This document shows, piece after piece, positions 54,005 to 63,940 of a DNA stretch of 64,000 nt (position 1 is the first letter of the stretch; every line of letters begins with the position of its first letter). The notes beneath the pieces are model-generated. The model did no database searches, had not been told where the DNA came from, and was given only the letters and a program-made list of their open reading frames with translations. Origin of the DNA: Lachnospiraceae bacterium (lineage in GTDB: Bacteria; Bacillota; Clostridia; Lachnospirales; Lachnospiraceae); the NCBI GenBank assembly GCA_024691305.1, contig JAILNS010000033.1, positions 1-64,000 on the forward strand, read 5' to 3'. A program made the translations under genes and the position numbers.

Positions 54005-56518
54005 ATGTCTGATATAAGGGAATATTTAAAAGATCATATCCTGTATTTGGACGGAGGAATGGGAACACTCCTTCAAAAGAGGGGGCTTAAGCCGGGTGAA
54101 CTTCCCGAACGCTGGAATATCACCCATCCTGAGATCATAACGGAACTTCAAAAAGGTTATTTTGATGCGGGAAGTAACGTGATCTATGCCAATACCTTCG
54201 GCGCGAATTCGCTTAAATTTGACGATGAGGAACTGACTGCGATAATACACGGGGCTTTGGATGTGGCACGTGCGGCAAGAGAACAGTCGAAGGCTACTCA
54301 GGAAAAGTTCATCGCACTTGACATAGGACCGATGGGCAGACTTCTTAAGCCATACGGAGATATGGATTTTGACGAAGCCGTGGAAGTATATGCGAAGACC
54401 GTAAGAATAGGCAGTAAGTACGGGGCTGACCTGATTTGTATAGAAACGATGAATGACAGCTATGATACCAAGGCGGCTTTGCTTGCGGCAAAAGAAAACT
54501 CGGATCTTCCCGTATTTGTCACAAATGCGTACGGAGAGGACGGCAAGCTGATGACAGGAGCTTCTCCGGCAGCCATGATAGCGATGCTTGAGGGTATGCA
54601 TGCCGATGCGATAGGTGCAAACTGCTCTCTGGGTCCTGTTCAGTTAAGGGGAGTCGTCGAAGAATATGTCAAATATGCTTCTGTTCCAGTGATCCTTAAG
54701 CCCAATGCAGGGCTTCCGAGGTCTGTGGATGGGGAGACCGTGTATGATGTCATGCCGGATGAGTTTTCATCCATAATGCAGGAATATGCCGATATGGGTG
54801 TGCGGGTCCTGGGCGGTTGCTGCGGTACAACACCCGATTATATCAGGGCGACCGTGGATAAGACACTTCCGGATATGGCAAAGACGATCGAGAAGAATCC
54901 GGTAACCGACAAGGAGATAACAATCATCTCATCTTATACACATGCAGTAGAATTCAATGATTCTCCGGTCCTTATCGGTGAGCGTATAAATCCCACAGGC
55001 AAAAAACGATTTAAACAGGCCCTAAGGGACGAAGATATAGACTACATACTCGGAGAAGGCTTAAAACAGCAGGATGCGGGAGCACATGTCCTTGATGTGA
55101 ATGTGGGACTTCCCGAGATAGACGAACCGGCACTTCTTGATAAGGTGACCTGTGAGCTGCAGGCCATTATAGATCTGCCGCTTCAGATAGATACTACCGA
55201 TCCCGTCGCAATGGAAAGGGCGCTAAGACACTATAACGGCAAGCCGTTGATCAACTCGGTCAACGGAAAACAGGCCGTAATGGATGAAGTATTCCCGCTC
55301 GCTGCAAAGTATGGTGGACTTGTAGTTGCTCTTACACTTGACGAGGACGGTATACCCGATACGTCATGCAAGCGTGTCGAGATAGCACGTAAGATCATCG
55401 ATGAAGCCGCAAAATACGGAATTAAACCAAAGGATCTTCTGTTTGATACACTGGCCATGACGATAAGTGCCGATACCGGCGCTGCGCTCGCGACACTTCA
55501 GTCTTTGCATATCATCAGAAAAGAACTCGGATGTCACACTTCTTTGGGGGTATCCAACATCTCGTTCGGTCTTCCTCAAAGGGAACTTGTGACTTCCACA
55601 TTCTTTGCACTTGCGTTGGAAGAGGGCTTGAGTGCAGCCATCATGAACCCGCATTCACAGGAAATGATGAAGGTTTATCACACATACAGGGCTTTGCATG
55701 ATCTGGACGAAAACTGTATGGATTATATAGAATTTGCTCAAAACTACGTGCCTGCAGGTCCCGCCGGAGGAAACGGTGCAGGGACTGCTGCAGGGGGCAC
55801 CGCAGGTGCATCCGGAGCCGGTGCAGGGACTTCCGAAGGAGGCAGTGGTTTAGCAAGCGGACAGGCAACGGATGGATCCAAAGACGAATACGGATCTCCG
55901 CTCAAGCGTGCGATAGTTAAGGGGTTAAAGGAACAGGCAGCAAACATAACACGTGATCTTATATCAAAAGGCAATGCCAGCCTTGAGATAGTAAACGATG
56001 AGATAATACCCGCACTTGATATAGTCGGTCAGGGATTTGAAGCCAAGAAAATGTATCTGCCGCAGCTTCTTATGAGCGCCGAGGCTTCTCAATGTGCTTT
56101 TGAAGTGATCAAAGAGGATATGGCATCCCATCCCGGCGAAGCAGTATCGAGGGGCAAGTTTGTTATAGCGACGGTCCACGGGGATATACATGATATAGGC
56201 AAGAATATCGTAAAACTCATAATGGAGAACTACGGTTTTGAGGTATATGATCTGGGCAAGGACGTACCTCCCGAAGATGTCGTAAAAGAGGCAGAGCGTA
56301 CAGGTGCTCCGATCGTCGGTCTGTCGGCGCTTATGACGACTACTGTTCCTGCCATGGAAGAGACGATCAAACTCCTTAAGGAAAAACTGCCGGAAGTTAA
56401 GACAGTAGTCGGCGGAGCGGTCCTGACACAGGAATATGCCGATGCGATAGGTGCCGATTTCTATGCAAAAGACGCAATGGCAACCGTCAGATATGCTCTG
56501 GAAGTCGTGGGTGGATGA
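54005..56518 (+). CDS. metH: Cobalamin-dependent methionine synthase without activation domain
   Basis: Transfers the methyl group of 5-methyl-THF to homocysteine via cobalamin. Domains in order: homocysteine (about 1-290; zinc cysteines in GANCSLGPVQ and GGCCGTTPDY), pterin (about 315-575; LIGERINPTGKKRFKQ), cobalamin cap (about 635-700) and B12 Rossmann (about 710-837; the cobalt ligand His in GDIHDIGKNIV, GLSALMTTT). The activation domain is missing and is encoded separately just upstream. Residues about 583-625 are an unusual linker, almost all Gly, Ala, Ser and Thr (PAGGNGAGTAAGGTAGASGA and on). Length 837 aa. Confidence 0.95.
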   Translation: MSDIREYLKDHILYLDGGMGTLLQKRGLKPGELPERWNITHPEIITELQKGYFDAGSNVIYANTFGANSLKFDDEELTAIIHGALDVARAAREQSKATQEKFIALDIGPMGRLLKPYGDMDFDEAVEVYAKTVRIGSKYGADLICIETMNDSYDTKAALLAAKENSDLPVFVTNAYGEDGKLMTGASPAAMIAMLEGMHADAIGANCSLGPVQLRGVVEEYVKYASVPVILKPNAGLPRSVDGETVYDVMPDEFSSIMQEYADMGVRVLGGCCGTTPDYIRATVDKTLPDMAKTIEKNPVTDKEITIISSYTHAVEFNDSPVLIGERINPTGKKRFKQALRDEDIDYILGEGLKQQDAGAHVLDVNVGLPEIDEPALLDKVTCELQAIIDLPLQIDTTDPVAMERALRHYNGKPLINSVNGKQAVMDEVFPLAAKYGGLVVALTLDEDGIPDTSCKRVEIARKIIDEAAKYGIKPKDLLFDTLAMTISADTGAALATLQSLHIIRKELGCHTSLGVSNISFGLPQRELVTSTFFALALEEGLSAAIMNPHSQEMMKVYHTYRALHDLDENCMDYIEFAQNYVPAGPAGGNGAGTAAGGTAGASGAGAGTSEGGSGLASGQATDGSKDEYGSPLKRAIVKGLKEQAANITRDLISKGNASLEIVNDEIIPALDIVGQGFEAKKMYLPQLLMSAEASQCAFEVIKEDMASHPGEAVSRGKFVIATVHGDIHDIGKNIVKLIMENYGFEVYDLGKDVPPEDVVKEAERTGAPIVGLSALMTTTVPAMEETIKLLKEKLPEVKTVVGGAVLTQEYADAIGADFYAKDAMATVRYALEVVGG

Positions 56519-56554
56519 ATAGCCGGTTGACCGTATCTTAAGGAAGATATACAG

Positions 56555-57412
56555 ATGCAGGATGAAAAAGCAAAAAGAATCATATCGGACATAAAACTCT
56601 TTGCGCTTGATATGGACGGTACAATTTATCTGGGAACACAGTGGATAGACGGGGCAAGAGAGTTTCTTGATGCCGTAAAGTCAAGCGGGAGGGAGTATGT
56701 TTTTTTGACTAACAACTCTTCCAAGGATCCCTTAAGTTATGTGGATAAACTGGCTAAGATGGGACTTAACACGGACAGGGAGACCATAGTTACCTCAGGC
56801 GATGCCACGATCGATCGTATCGGCAGGGATCATCCCGGGAAAAGAGTATATCTTCTGGGAAATGACCTGCTTAAAAGACAGTTTGGCGAGGCCGGGATAA
56901 GGCTTGTGAATAACGAACTTGAACAGGCTTATGCTGAGAAGGGAAACATCGCTGACCTTATAAAAGAGGGATTTGCAGAACTTGTGGTCGTCGGTTTCGA
57001 TACAACGCTTGACTATATGAAGATGTGCGTCGTATGTGACCTTGTAAGAGCCGGAGTCCCTTATATATCCACACATCCTGACTTAAACTGTCCCACCGAG
57101 ACAGGCTTTATACCGGATGCCGGGGCGATACACTCATTTATAGAGACTTCCTCGGGCAGAAGGCCGGATCTGATCATAGGCAAGCCAAACGCAGATATCA
57201 TGGAGCATATGCTGAGGCGTACCGGTTACGGCAAAAAAGAGACCGCAATGGTCGGAGACAGACTCTATACAGATGTTGCGGCAGGCGTAAATAACGGATC
57301 TTATGGGATACTGGTACTTAGCGGGGAAGCTACGATGGAGGACGTTAAGAACTCGGATGTCGAGCCGGATCTTATCTTTGACTCGGTAGCAGACATCATA
57401 CCTTATCTCTGA
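56555..57412 (+). CDS. HAD-IIA family phosphatase (NagD-like)
   Basis: A 285-aa phosphatase. HAD motif I is LFALDMDGTIYLGTQWIDGA, motif II VFLTNNSSK, and motif III with the acidic pair is AMVGDRLYTDVAAGVNNG. The C2-type cap lies between about 90 and 190. NagD and related enzymes dephosphorylate nucleotides, sugar phosphates or damaged glycolysis products; the substrate is not predictable. A weak RBS (AAGGAAG) lies 15 nt from the ATG. Confidence 0.92.
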   Translation: MQDEKAKRIISDIKLFALDMDGTIYLGTQWIDGAREFLDAVKSSGREYVFLTNNSSKDPLSYVDKLAKMGLNTDRETIVTSGDATIDRIGRDHPGKRVYLLGNDLLKRQFGEAGIRLVNNELEQAYAEKGNIADLIKEGFAELVVVGFDTTLDYMKMCVVCDLVRAGVPYISTHPDLNCPTETGFIPDAGAIHSFIETSSGRRPDLIIGKPNADIMEHMLRRTGYGKKETAMVGDRLYTDVAAGVNNGSYGILVLSGEATMEDVKNSDVEPDLIFDSVADIIPYL

Positions 57413-57488
57413 GACGGCTAAATAGTACAGGAAACGGCGGAAAACTCTTAGGAATACTAAGAACTGTGCAGAAATACCGGAGAATAAC

Positions 57489-59933
57489 ATGAACATAGAA
57501 GAATTCAGGGCAGGCTTAGACCTGCTCTTTGACCAAAACAGGATATCTGAAGTGGAACCTTATCTTGAAGGAGCACTTCGAGTTGCCATAGGCGAAAATG
57601 ATGATAATGCCGTGGTTCATGTTTTAAATGAGATGATCGGTTTCTATCGTGAGACCTGTGACTATGACAGAGCGGTGACATACGGAGAGAAGGCTCTTGA
57701 GATCATAGCATCTGCCGGAGAAAAGGATTCCGTGACATATGCGACCACGGAACTTAATCTGGCCAATGCGATGCGTGCCGCGGGACGTCTTGAAGAGTCG
57801 ATCGCGCTTTATAACGATACCGAGAGACTGTACAGAAGCCTGCTTACGGAAGATGCATTCGATCTTGCAAGTCTCTATAACAATATGAGTCTGGTCTATC
57901 AGGAGGCGAGGATGTATCCTGAGGCGATAGACTGCTTAAACAAGGCGATGGAGATAGTTCTTCTGTATCCCGATAAGCGTTTTGAACTTGCAGTCACTCA
58001 TGCGAATCTGGGAAACAGCCTCCTTGGGGCCGTAAGCATGAATCCGGATATAGAAAAAACCCATCCCGATATTTATGAGGGCATAAAAGCCCATCTTACC
58101 GAGGCGGTAGAGATATTTACAGAAAGAAACGAGAACGGAGCGCACCTTGGGGCCGCGATCATGGGACTCGGAGACTTAAGCGCGATGCGGGGTGATGATG
58201 CGGAAGCGGTAGGTTACTATGCGCAGGCCGTGCAGGCGGTTGACAGGAACCTCGGACATATAGAGTATTATTACCGTGCCAAAAATGGATATGAAGCGGC
58301 CTGCAAAAGGTTGGAAGAAGCGGCAAAACCCGATATAGCCAGGTCGGGACTTGAAATAAGCCGCCTGTATTACAGCGAGGTCATAGCGCCGTATCTCAAA
58401 AAAGAATTCCCCGGTGCAGATGAAAATATATGTGCGGGCCTTTTCGGAGAAGGATCCGATGCGTACGGATATGATGATCTCGAGTCCAGAGATCACGATT
58501 GGGGACCGGGTGTTATTTTACTCATAAAAAACAAGAGTTATTTTGACCAGTACGGTCAAAAAATACAGGATTCTCTTTTGGAAATTGCGGAAAAAACAGC
58601 GCGATATCGCGGGTTTAAGCCTGATATCGATTCAATCCGCAAAGGCCGGAGAGGTGTATTTTATCTGGAAGATTATCTAACGGGACTTGTCGGAGAGAGG
58701 ATGGCCGGGTATCTTATCGATGGTACCGTGGCAGACGATGATACGCAGGCAGACGATGACACGCAGGTACGCGATGATACGCAGGCAGACGATGATACAT
58801 ATATGTCAGCTCCCGAGTACGGACTTGCAGCGCTTACAAACGGGGAAGTCTGGGCTGATCCGGACGGGACATTTACAGAAATAAGAAAAAGAGCCGGAGA
58901 ATATTATCCGGAGTCATTACGTCTAAAGATGCTCATGCAGAATATGGCGCTTTATTCACAAAATGCCCAGTATAACTACCTGCGGATGAAAAGAAGGGGT
59001 GATGGCGCAGGTGCCCAGATCCTCCTTTCCGAGGGCATGAAGAATGCGGCTCGGATCTCGTATATTCTTGATAAAAAATATACGCCTCACGATAAATGGC
59101 TGATAAGAGGTATTGATGATACGGAAGTCAAAACGAAAATTGCCGGTATCTTCGAACTGTCATATAAAACTCCGGCGACGGAGCCTACGGATGCTTCCAT
59201 GCGTCCCATCATGGATGCTATAGACAGTCTTTCTCTTTATTTACAGGGTAAGATGGCTGATATGGGGCTTATAAAGAAGACTTACAGATATATGGAGGAT
59301 GCGATCATGGAATTAAACGGTTCAAATACCAGGGAAGAACTTGTCAAAAGAGTAGTTAAGGATGAATGGGAAGCCTTTGATAAGGTGATCAACGAAGGCG
59401 GTCGTGCAGATTGCCAGGACAACTTCGGAACCTTCAATATAATGAGGTCCTCACAGTATCTGACCTGGGATGAAGACATGCTCATGCAGTATATCAGTGA
59501 TTTTGAAGCAAGTACAGCTGCGGGATGGAATCCCATAACAGAGAAGTACGGACGGATGGAAGAGTCAACCGCTCCCGAAGAATATGCAAAGATTGCAGAC
59601 AGCCTGCCTCCGGTTTCGGATCAGAAAAGAGCGATCATAGAAGAGATCGTTTCCGTACAGGTCGGCTGGATGGAAGATTTTGCAAAAGATTATCCCAAGA
59701 TGGCAGGAAATGCCAGAACCATACATACATCAGAAGATACCCCTTATGATACTTCTTATGAGACCTATCTTAGAGGAGAACTTATGACTTACAGTGATGA
59801 GATGCTTGCAATGTATGGAGGATTCATAGTAAGACTTGCACAGAGCGGACAAAACCTCGCATATCTGACTATGGAGAATACCGCAAAACTATACGGCTAT
59901 ACATCACTCGATGATGCCGAAAAGAGTCTGTGA
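57489..59933 (+). CDS. TPR - DUF4037 - DUF4125 fusion protein
   Basis: An 814-aa cytoplasmic protein. Residues 1-280 are TPR repeats (FDLASLYNNMSLVYQEARMY, PEAIDCLNKAMEIVL, LAVTHANLGNSLLG). From about 290 to 590 a nucleotidyltransferase-like DUF4037 domain appears, with AGLFGEGSDAYGYDDLESRD then HDWGPGVILL, the GS..D-D pattern of such enzymes. About 600-814 fits DUF4125 (VKDEWEAFDKVINEGGRADC, TFNIMRSSQYLTWDEDMLM). An acidic repeat (DDDTQADDDTQVRDDTQADD) at about residues 416-438 is an insertion in the middle. DUF4037 and DUF4125 are usually separate genes in my recollection. Its role is unknown. Confidence 0.8.
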   Translation: MNIEEFRAGLDLLFDQNRISEVEPYLEGALRVAIGENDDNAVVHVLNEMIGFYRETCDYDRAVTYGEKALEIIASAGEKDSVTYATTELNLANAMRAAGRLEESIALYNDTERLYRSLLTEDAFDLASLYNNMSLVYQEARMYPEAIDCLNKAMEIVLLYPDKRFELAVTHANLGNSLLGAVSMNPDIEKTHPDIYEGIKAHLTEAVEIFTERNENGAHLGAAIMGLGDLSAMRGDDAEAVGYYAQAVQAVDRNLGHIEYYYRAKNGYEAACKRLEEAAKPDIARSGLEISRLYYSEVIAPYLKKEFPGADENICAGLFGEGSDAYGYDDLESRDHDWGPGVILLIKNKSYFDQYGQKIQDSLLEIAEKTARYRGFKPDIDSIRKGRRGVFYLEDYLTGLVGERMAGYLIDGTVADDDTQADDDTQVRDDTQADDDTYMSAPEYGLAALTNGEVWADPDGTFTEIRKRAGEYYPESLRLKMLMQNMALYSQNAQYNYLRMKRRGDGAGAQILLSEGMKNAARISYILDKKYTPHDKWLIRGIDDTEVKTKIAGIFELSYKTPATEPTDASMRPIMDAIDSLSLYLQGKMADMGLIKKTYRYMEDAIMELNGSNTREELVKRVVKDEWEAFDKVINEGGRADCQDNFGTFNIMRSSQYLTWDEDMLMQYISDFEASTAAGWNPITEKYGRMEESTAPEEYAKIADSLPPVSDQKRAIIEEIVSVQVGWMEDFAKDYPKMAGNARTIHTSEDTPYDTSYETYLRGELMTYSDEMLAMYGGFIVRLAQSGQNLAYLTMENTAKLYGYTSLDDAEKSL

Positions 59934-59957
59934 TATTATGAGTGCATTACAGATGAC

Positions 59958-60443
59958 TTACAGGCCGTAAGCCATATTGACATTGTGGTATCTTTTGTCC
60001 CCGGATACATCTTCGTCAAACCAGTCTTCGGGGATATATGCATTGGCACATTCAATGTCGGGAAATTCGACTTCCGCCATGATCAGAGGAGCGACCGGGG
60101 GACCGAAGATATCAAGTTCTATACATAACTTTATATCCTCAGACAGCTTGTAGTTGTCCATAAAACGGGGATTTTCAATAGGTATGACGTATCTGGTCTT
60201 CGATATTACATTACCGTCCGCCTTGGGGAGAAGATGGTCAAAAGCCTCTTTTGTTAAATTAAGATTATATTCTTCGCGCGCGACCAGACCTTTTCCTTTA
60301 TAGGTCATATAGTATTCATCGTCCGATCTTCTTATGCGTACGACGGGTTCTTTACACAGATATGCCTGGATGATCTTGTGATTCTCGTAGGATTCAAGAT
60401 CTTCGGGCATTTTTTTGATGGTATATTTTCTTTCTATTTCCAT
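59958..60443 (-). CDS. CYTH domain protein
   Basis: A 161-aa triphosphate-tunnel protein starting at ATG 60443, five nt after a GGGAGG RBS on its strand. The N-terminal EIERKYTI is the ExExK signature that binds triphosphate. Also visible are PVVRIRRSDDEYYMTYKG, SKTRYVIPI, CIELDIF and IMAEVEFPD, which supply the remaining charged residues of the tunnel. The family includes inorganic triphosphatases, thiamine triphosphatase and adenylate cyclase. It converges with the DUF4037 gene. Confidence 0.92.
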   Translation of the reverse strand: MEIERKYTIKKMPEDLESYENHKIIQAYLCKEPVVRIRRSDDEYYMTYKGKGLVAREEYNLNLTKEAFDHLLPKADGNVISKTRYVIPIENPRFMDNYKLSEDIKLCIELDIFGPPVAPLIMAEVEFPDIECANAYIPEDWFDEDVSGDKRYHNVNMAYGL

Positions 60444-60610
60444 ATGAACCTCCCAAAGAGCCATATTAGGTGCAGTCTGACGGTACGGATACGGATATTA
60501 TAGCATATGGGTAAACCTGCGGTTTATTGTTGTTTGGCGTAAGGCTGTATACCATATGATGTAGACCTGTAAATTTTTGATAAAAACTCCTAAACTGCGA
60601 CGTTTTTGTG

Positions 60611-60640
60611 TTGTCTAAAGACTTTTTCGTATGCTATAAT
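60611..60640 (+). promoter_or_regulatory. Promoter of tig-clpP-clpX
   Basis: TTGTCT (60611-60616), 18 bp, TATAAT (60635-60640) with an extended -10 (TGC). Start of transcription near 60647, about 46 nt before tig. No CtsR-type heptad repeat was seen beside it. Confidence 0.75.
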
Positions 60641-60692
60641 CTTTTATTGCGTATGACCAAAATTTACGAAATTCAAACCAGGAGGTTTTCAC

Positions 60693-61979
60693 ATGAGTGT
60701 AAAGGTTGAAAAACAGGAAGGCAGTATGGCTCTGCTGACCATAGAGATTGAGGCAGATAAGCTTGAGGAGGCTATCAACAAGGCTTATCAGAAAGAGAAG
60801 GGACGTATAAGCGTACCCGGTTTCCGCAAAGGTAAAGTGGCACGTCAGGTTATCGAGAAGATGTACGGCCCTGAGATCTTTTATGATGAGGCAAGCGATA
60901 TCCTTGTCAGAGAGACTATTGAGGATGCCTGCACCGAATCCGGCGAGGAGATCGTATCTACTCCTTCCGTAGAGATAGTTCAGATAGAAAAAGGTAAGCC
61001 TTTTATCTATACGGCTTCGGTTGCTCTTAAGCCTCCGGTAGAACTCGGGGAGTACAAGGGTGTTGTTATAGATAAGGTAAATACAGAAGTTACCGAGGAA
61101 GATATCAACGAAGCTCTTGAGAAAGAGCGCAAGAATAATGCCCGTACCGTTGAAGTTACAGATCGTAACGTTGAGGACGGGGATACGGTATTGCTTGACT
61201 TTGAAGGATATGTTGACGGAGTAGCATTTGAAGGCGGTAAGGGATCCGACCACTCTCTTAAGATAGGCAGCGGTTCATTCATACCCGGATTTGAAGACCA
61301 GCTGATCGGAGCTGTTATCGGTGAAGAATGCGAAGTTAATGTCAAATTCCCCGAAGATTATCATGCAGAGGAACTGGCCGGCAAGGATGCAGTATTTAAA
61401 TGTATGGTAAACAAGATCGAAAAAGAGGAACTTCCCGAACTTGATGATGAGTTTGCATCTGAAGTATCCGAATTTGAGACACTTGATGAATATAAGGCTG
61501 ACTTAAAGACCAAGTTAGAGGAGCGCAAGGCTAAAGAGGCTCAGGATGCCAAGGAAGAGGCAGCTATTTCGGCAGCTGTTGAGAATGCCAAGATAGAGAT
61601 CCCCGGCCCCATGCTTGAGGCACAGAAAGAGCGCATGATCGATGAATTCGCACAGCAGCTCATGTATCAGGGAATGTCATTTGAACAGTATTCCAAGTTT
61701 ACCGGAGCTACCAGGCAGCAGATGATGGATCAGGTAGAACCTCAGGCAGAGACGCGTATCCGTACAAGACTTGTTCTTGAGGCAGTTGCAGAGGCTGAGA
61801 AGCTTGAGGCTTCCGATGCAGATTATGAGGATGAACTTAAGACAATGGCTGAAGCTTACGGAAGAGAAGTCGACGATATCAAGAAGGATATCACCGAAGA
61901 AGTAGAGAAGATGATCAAAGACGATCTGAAAGTAAGAGCAGCAGCTAAGTTCTTGGCAGACAATGCAAAGGAGAAATAA
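60693..61979 (+). CDS. tig: Trigger factor
   Basis: A ribosome-bound chaperone and prolyl isomerase. The ribosome-binding N-domain has the signature [19 protein letters not shown] (residues about 40-60). The FKBP domain is at about 150-240 ([39 protein letters not shown]), and a helical C-domain ([20 protein letters not shown]) follows. Length 428 aa. RBS AGGAGG. It heads the tig-clpP-clpX cluster, the order usual in Firmicutes. Confidence 0.97.
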   Translation: MSVKVEKQEGSMALLTIEIEADKLEEAINKAYQKEKGRISVPGFRKGKVARQVIEKMYGPEIFYDEASDILVRETIEDACTESGEEIVSTPSVEIVQIEKGKPFIYTASVALKPPVELGEYKGVVIDKVNTEVTEEDINEALEKERKNNARTVEVTDRNVEDGDTVLLDFEGYVDGVAFEGGKGSDHSLKIGSGSFIPGFEDQLIGAVIGEECEVNVKFPEDYHAEELAGKDAVFKCMVNKIEKEELPELDDEFASEVSEFETLDEYKADLKTKLEERKAKEAQDAKEEAAISAAVENAKIEIPGPMLEAQKERMIDEFAQQLMYQGMSFEQYSKFTGATRQQMMDQVEPQAETRIRTRLVLEAVAEAEKLEASDADYEDELKTMAEAYGREVDDIKKDITEEVEKMIKDDLKVRAAAKFLADNAKEK

Positions 61980-61980
61980 T

Positions 61981-62610
61981 ATGGCACTTGTACCTTATGT
62001 CGTAGAGCAGACCTCCCGTGGGGAACGTTCATATGATATTTATTCAAGACTTTTGGAGGACCGTATCGTTTTTCTCGGAGATGAGGTAAATGATACAACC
62101 GCAAGCCTTGTAGTTGCGCAGCTTCTTTTCCTGGAAGCTCAGGATCCCGAAAAGGATATCCATCTGTATATAAACAGCCCCGGCGGTTCCGTTACCGCAG
62201 GAATGGCTATATATGATACCATGCAGTACATCAAATGTGATGTTTCCACCATATGTATAGGTATGGCAGCCAGCATGGGTGCTTTCCTTCTTTCCGGTGG
62301 CGCCAAGGGCAAGCGCATGGCTCTTCCCAATGCGGAGATCATGATCCATCAGCCCAGCGGCGGTTCTCAGGGACAGGCTACCGAGATCGAGATAGCAGCC
62401 AAGCATATCTTAAAGACCAAAGAAAAACTGAACCGTATCCTGTCCGAGAATACGGGTAAGCCTTTTGAACAGGTCGCTGAAGATACCGAGCGTGATAACT
62501 GGATGAGCGCCGAAGAAGCACGTGAGTACGGACTTATCGATACCGTGATCACGAATCGTGCAGAGATGGCAGAATCCCAGGAAAAAGATAAAAATAGCAA
62601 GAAGAAATGA
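61981..62610 (+). CDS. clpP: ATP-dependent Clp protease, proteolytic subunit
   Basis: A serine protease that forms the double heptamer chamber used by ClpX. From ATG 61981 ([26 protein letters not shown] overlaps the end of tig) it has 209 aa. The catalytic triad is Ser in [11 protein letters not shown], His in IMIHQPSGG and Asp in [12 protein letters not shown]. The signature [16 protein letters not shown] is intact. It ends in a Lys-rich tail (KDKNSKKK). Only 1 base separates it from tig. Confidence 0.98.
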   Translation: MALVPYVVEQTSRGERSYDIYSRLLEDRIVFLGDEVNDTTASLVVAQLLFLEAQDPEKDIHLYINSPGGSVTAGMAIYDTMQYIKCDVSTICIGMAASMGAFLLSGGAKGKRMALPNAEIMIHQPSGGSQGQATEIEIAAKHILKTKEKLNRILSENTGKPFEQVAEDTERDNWMSAEEAREYGLIDTVITNRAEMAESQEKDKNSKKK

Positions 62611-62679
62611 TAAGAGACAAGAGGATAACTAACGTTATTAAAAGCGGACAGGTTATCTGATACTGACAAGGGGAAGATT

Positions 62680-63936
62680 ATGTCAGCAAAAATGAATGAC
62701 AAGGTGAAATGCTCTTTTTGCGGCAAATCACAGAACGAAGTTAAAAAATTAATATCAGGACCTGCAGGAGTATATATCTGCGATGAGTGCGTCGAGATAT
62801 GCGTTGATATCCTTGACGACTATGTGACGGATGATGAGCCCGAAGAGATAGAAAGCTCTGATATTAACCTCCTTAAACCCGCTCAGATCAAGGAATTTCT
62901 GGATGAGTACGTTATAGGACAGGACGAAGCCAAAAAAGTATTATCGGTGTCGGTATATAACCATTACAAGAGAGTAATGAGCAGTGAAAAAGAAGACAGT
63001 GATGATATCGAGCTTCAAAAATCCAATATAATGATGCTCGGCCCCACAGGATCCGGAAAGACATATCTTGCACAGACACTTGCCAAGATAATAGGTGTTC
63101 CGTTTGCAATAGCGGATGCTACGACTCTTACAGAGGCAGGATATGTAGGTGAGGATGTAGAGAATATCCTTCTTAAACTGATACAGGCAGCAGATTATGA
63201 CATTGCCAAGGCTGAACTTGGGATAGTTTATATTGATGAAGTGGACAAGATCACCAAGAAATCCGAGAATGTGTCAATAACAAGAGATGTATCCGGTGAA
63301 GGTGTACAGCAGGCACTTCTTAAGATAATCGAAGGAACTGTGGCATCTGTTCCTCCTCAGGGTGGTCGTAAGCATCCCCATCAGGAACTGATCCAGATCG
63401 ATACCTCTAATATCCTCTTTATTTGCGGCGGCGCTTTTGACGGTCTTGATAAGATAATCGAGGCAAGACTTGACAGAAGCTCGATAGGATTTGGTGGGGA
63501 ACTCACAGCCAGGAACACCAAGGAAGCGGATTCATTGTTAAAAGAAGTATCAACACAGGATCTCATTAAATTCGGTCTTATACCGGAATTTATCGGCCGT
63601 GTACCGATCACCGTTACACTTGACGGACTTGATGAAGAAGCTTTAAAGCAGATACTTACTGAACCCAAGAATGCACTGGTTAAGCAGTATAAGAAGCTTT
63701 TTGAAATGGATGAGGTCAAACTTACCTTCACAGATGAAGCTGTCAGCGCAATAGCACATGCGGCATTTGAGAAAAAGACAGGAGCCAGAGGCCTAAGGTC
63801 CATTATGGAAAAGGCAATGATGGATGTCATGTATAAGATCCCTTCCGATGATAATATTTCCGAATGTATAATGACAGAGGAAGCGGTAAAGTTAGAAGCC
63901 GATCCCAAGATAGTATATCGAAGCGGCGTAGCATGA
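62680..63936 (+). CDS. clpX: Clp protease ATP-binding subunit ClpX
   Basis: The AAA+ unfoldase that feeds ClpP. An N-terminal zinc domain ([25 protein letters not shown]) is followed by the ATPase: Walker [15 protein letters not shown], pore loop [13 protein letters not shown], Walker [16 protein letters not shown], the RKH loop GGRKHPHQ, and the sensor-2 part [15 protein letters not shown]. Length 418 aa, complete. A GGGGAAG RBS precedes ATG 62680. The 69-bp gap from clpP holds no clear terminator, so the genes are probably co-transcribed. Confidence 0.98.
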   Translation: MSAKMNDKVKCSFCGKSQNEVKKLISGPAGVYICDECVEICVDILDDYVTDDEPEEIESSDINLLKPAQIKEFLDEYVIGQDEAKKVLSVSVYNHYKRVMSSEKEDSDDIELQKSNIMMLGPTGSGKTYLAQTLAKIIGVPFAIADATTLTEAGYVGEDVENILLKLIQAADYDIAKAELGIVYIDEVDKITKKSENVSITRDVSGEGVQQALLKIIEGTVASVPPQGGRKHPHQELIQIDTSNILFICGGAFDGLDKIIEARLDRSSIGFGGELTARNTKEADSLLKEVSTQDLIKFGLIPEFIGRVPITVTLDGLDEEALKQILTEPKNALVKQYKKLFEMDEVKLTFTDEAVSAIAHAAFEKKTGARGLRSIMEKAMMDVMYKIPSDDNISECIMTEEAVKLEADPKIVYRSGVA

Positions 63937-63940
63937 AAAT

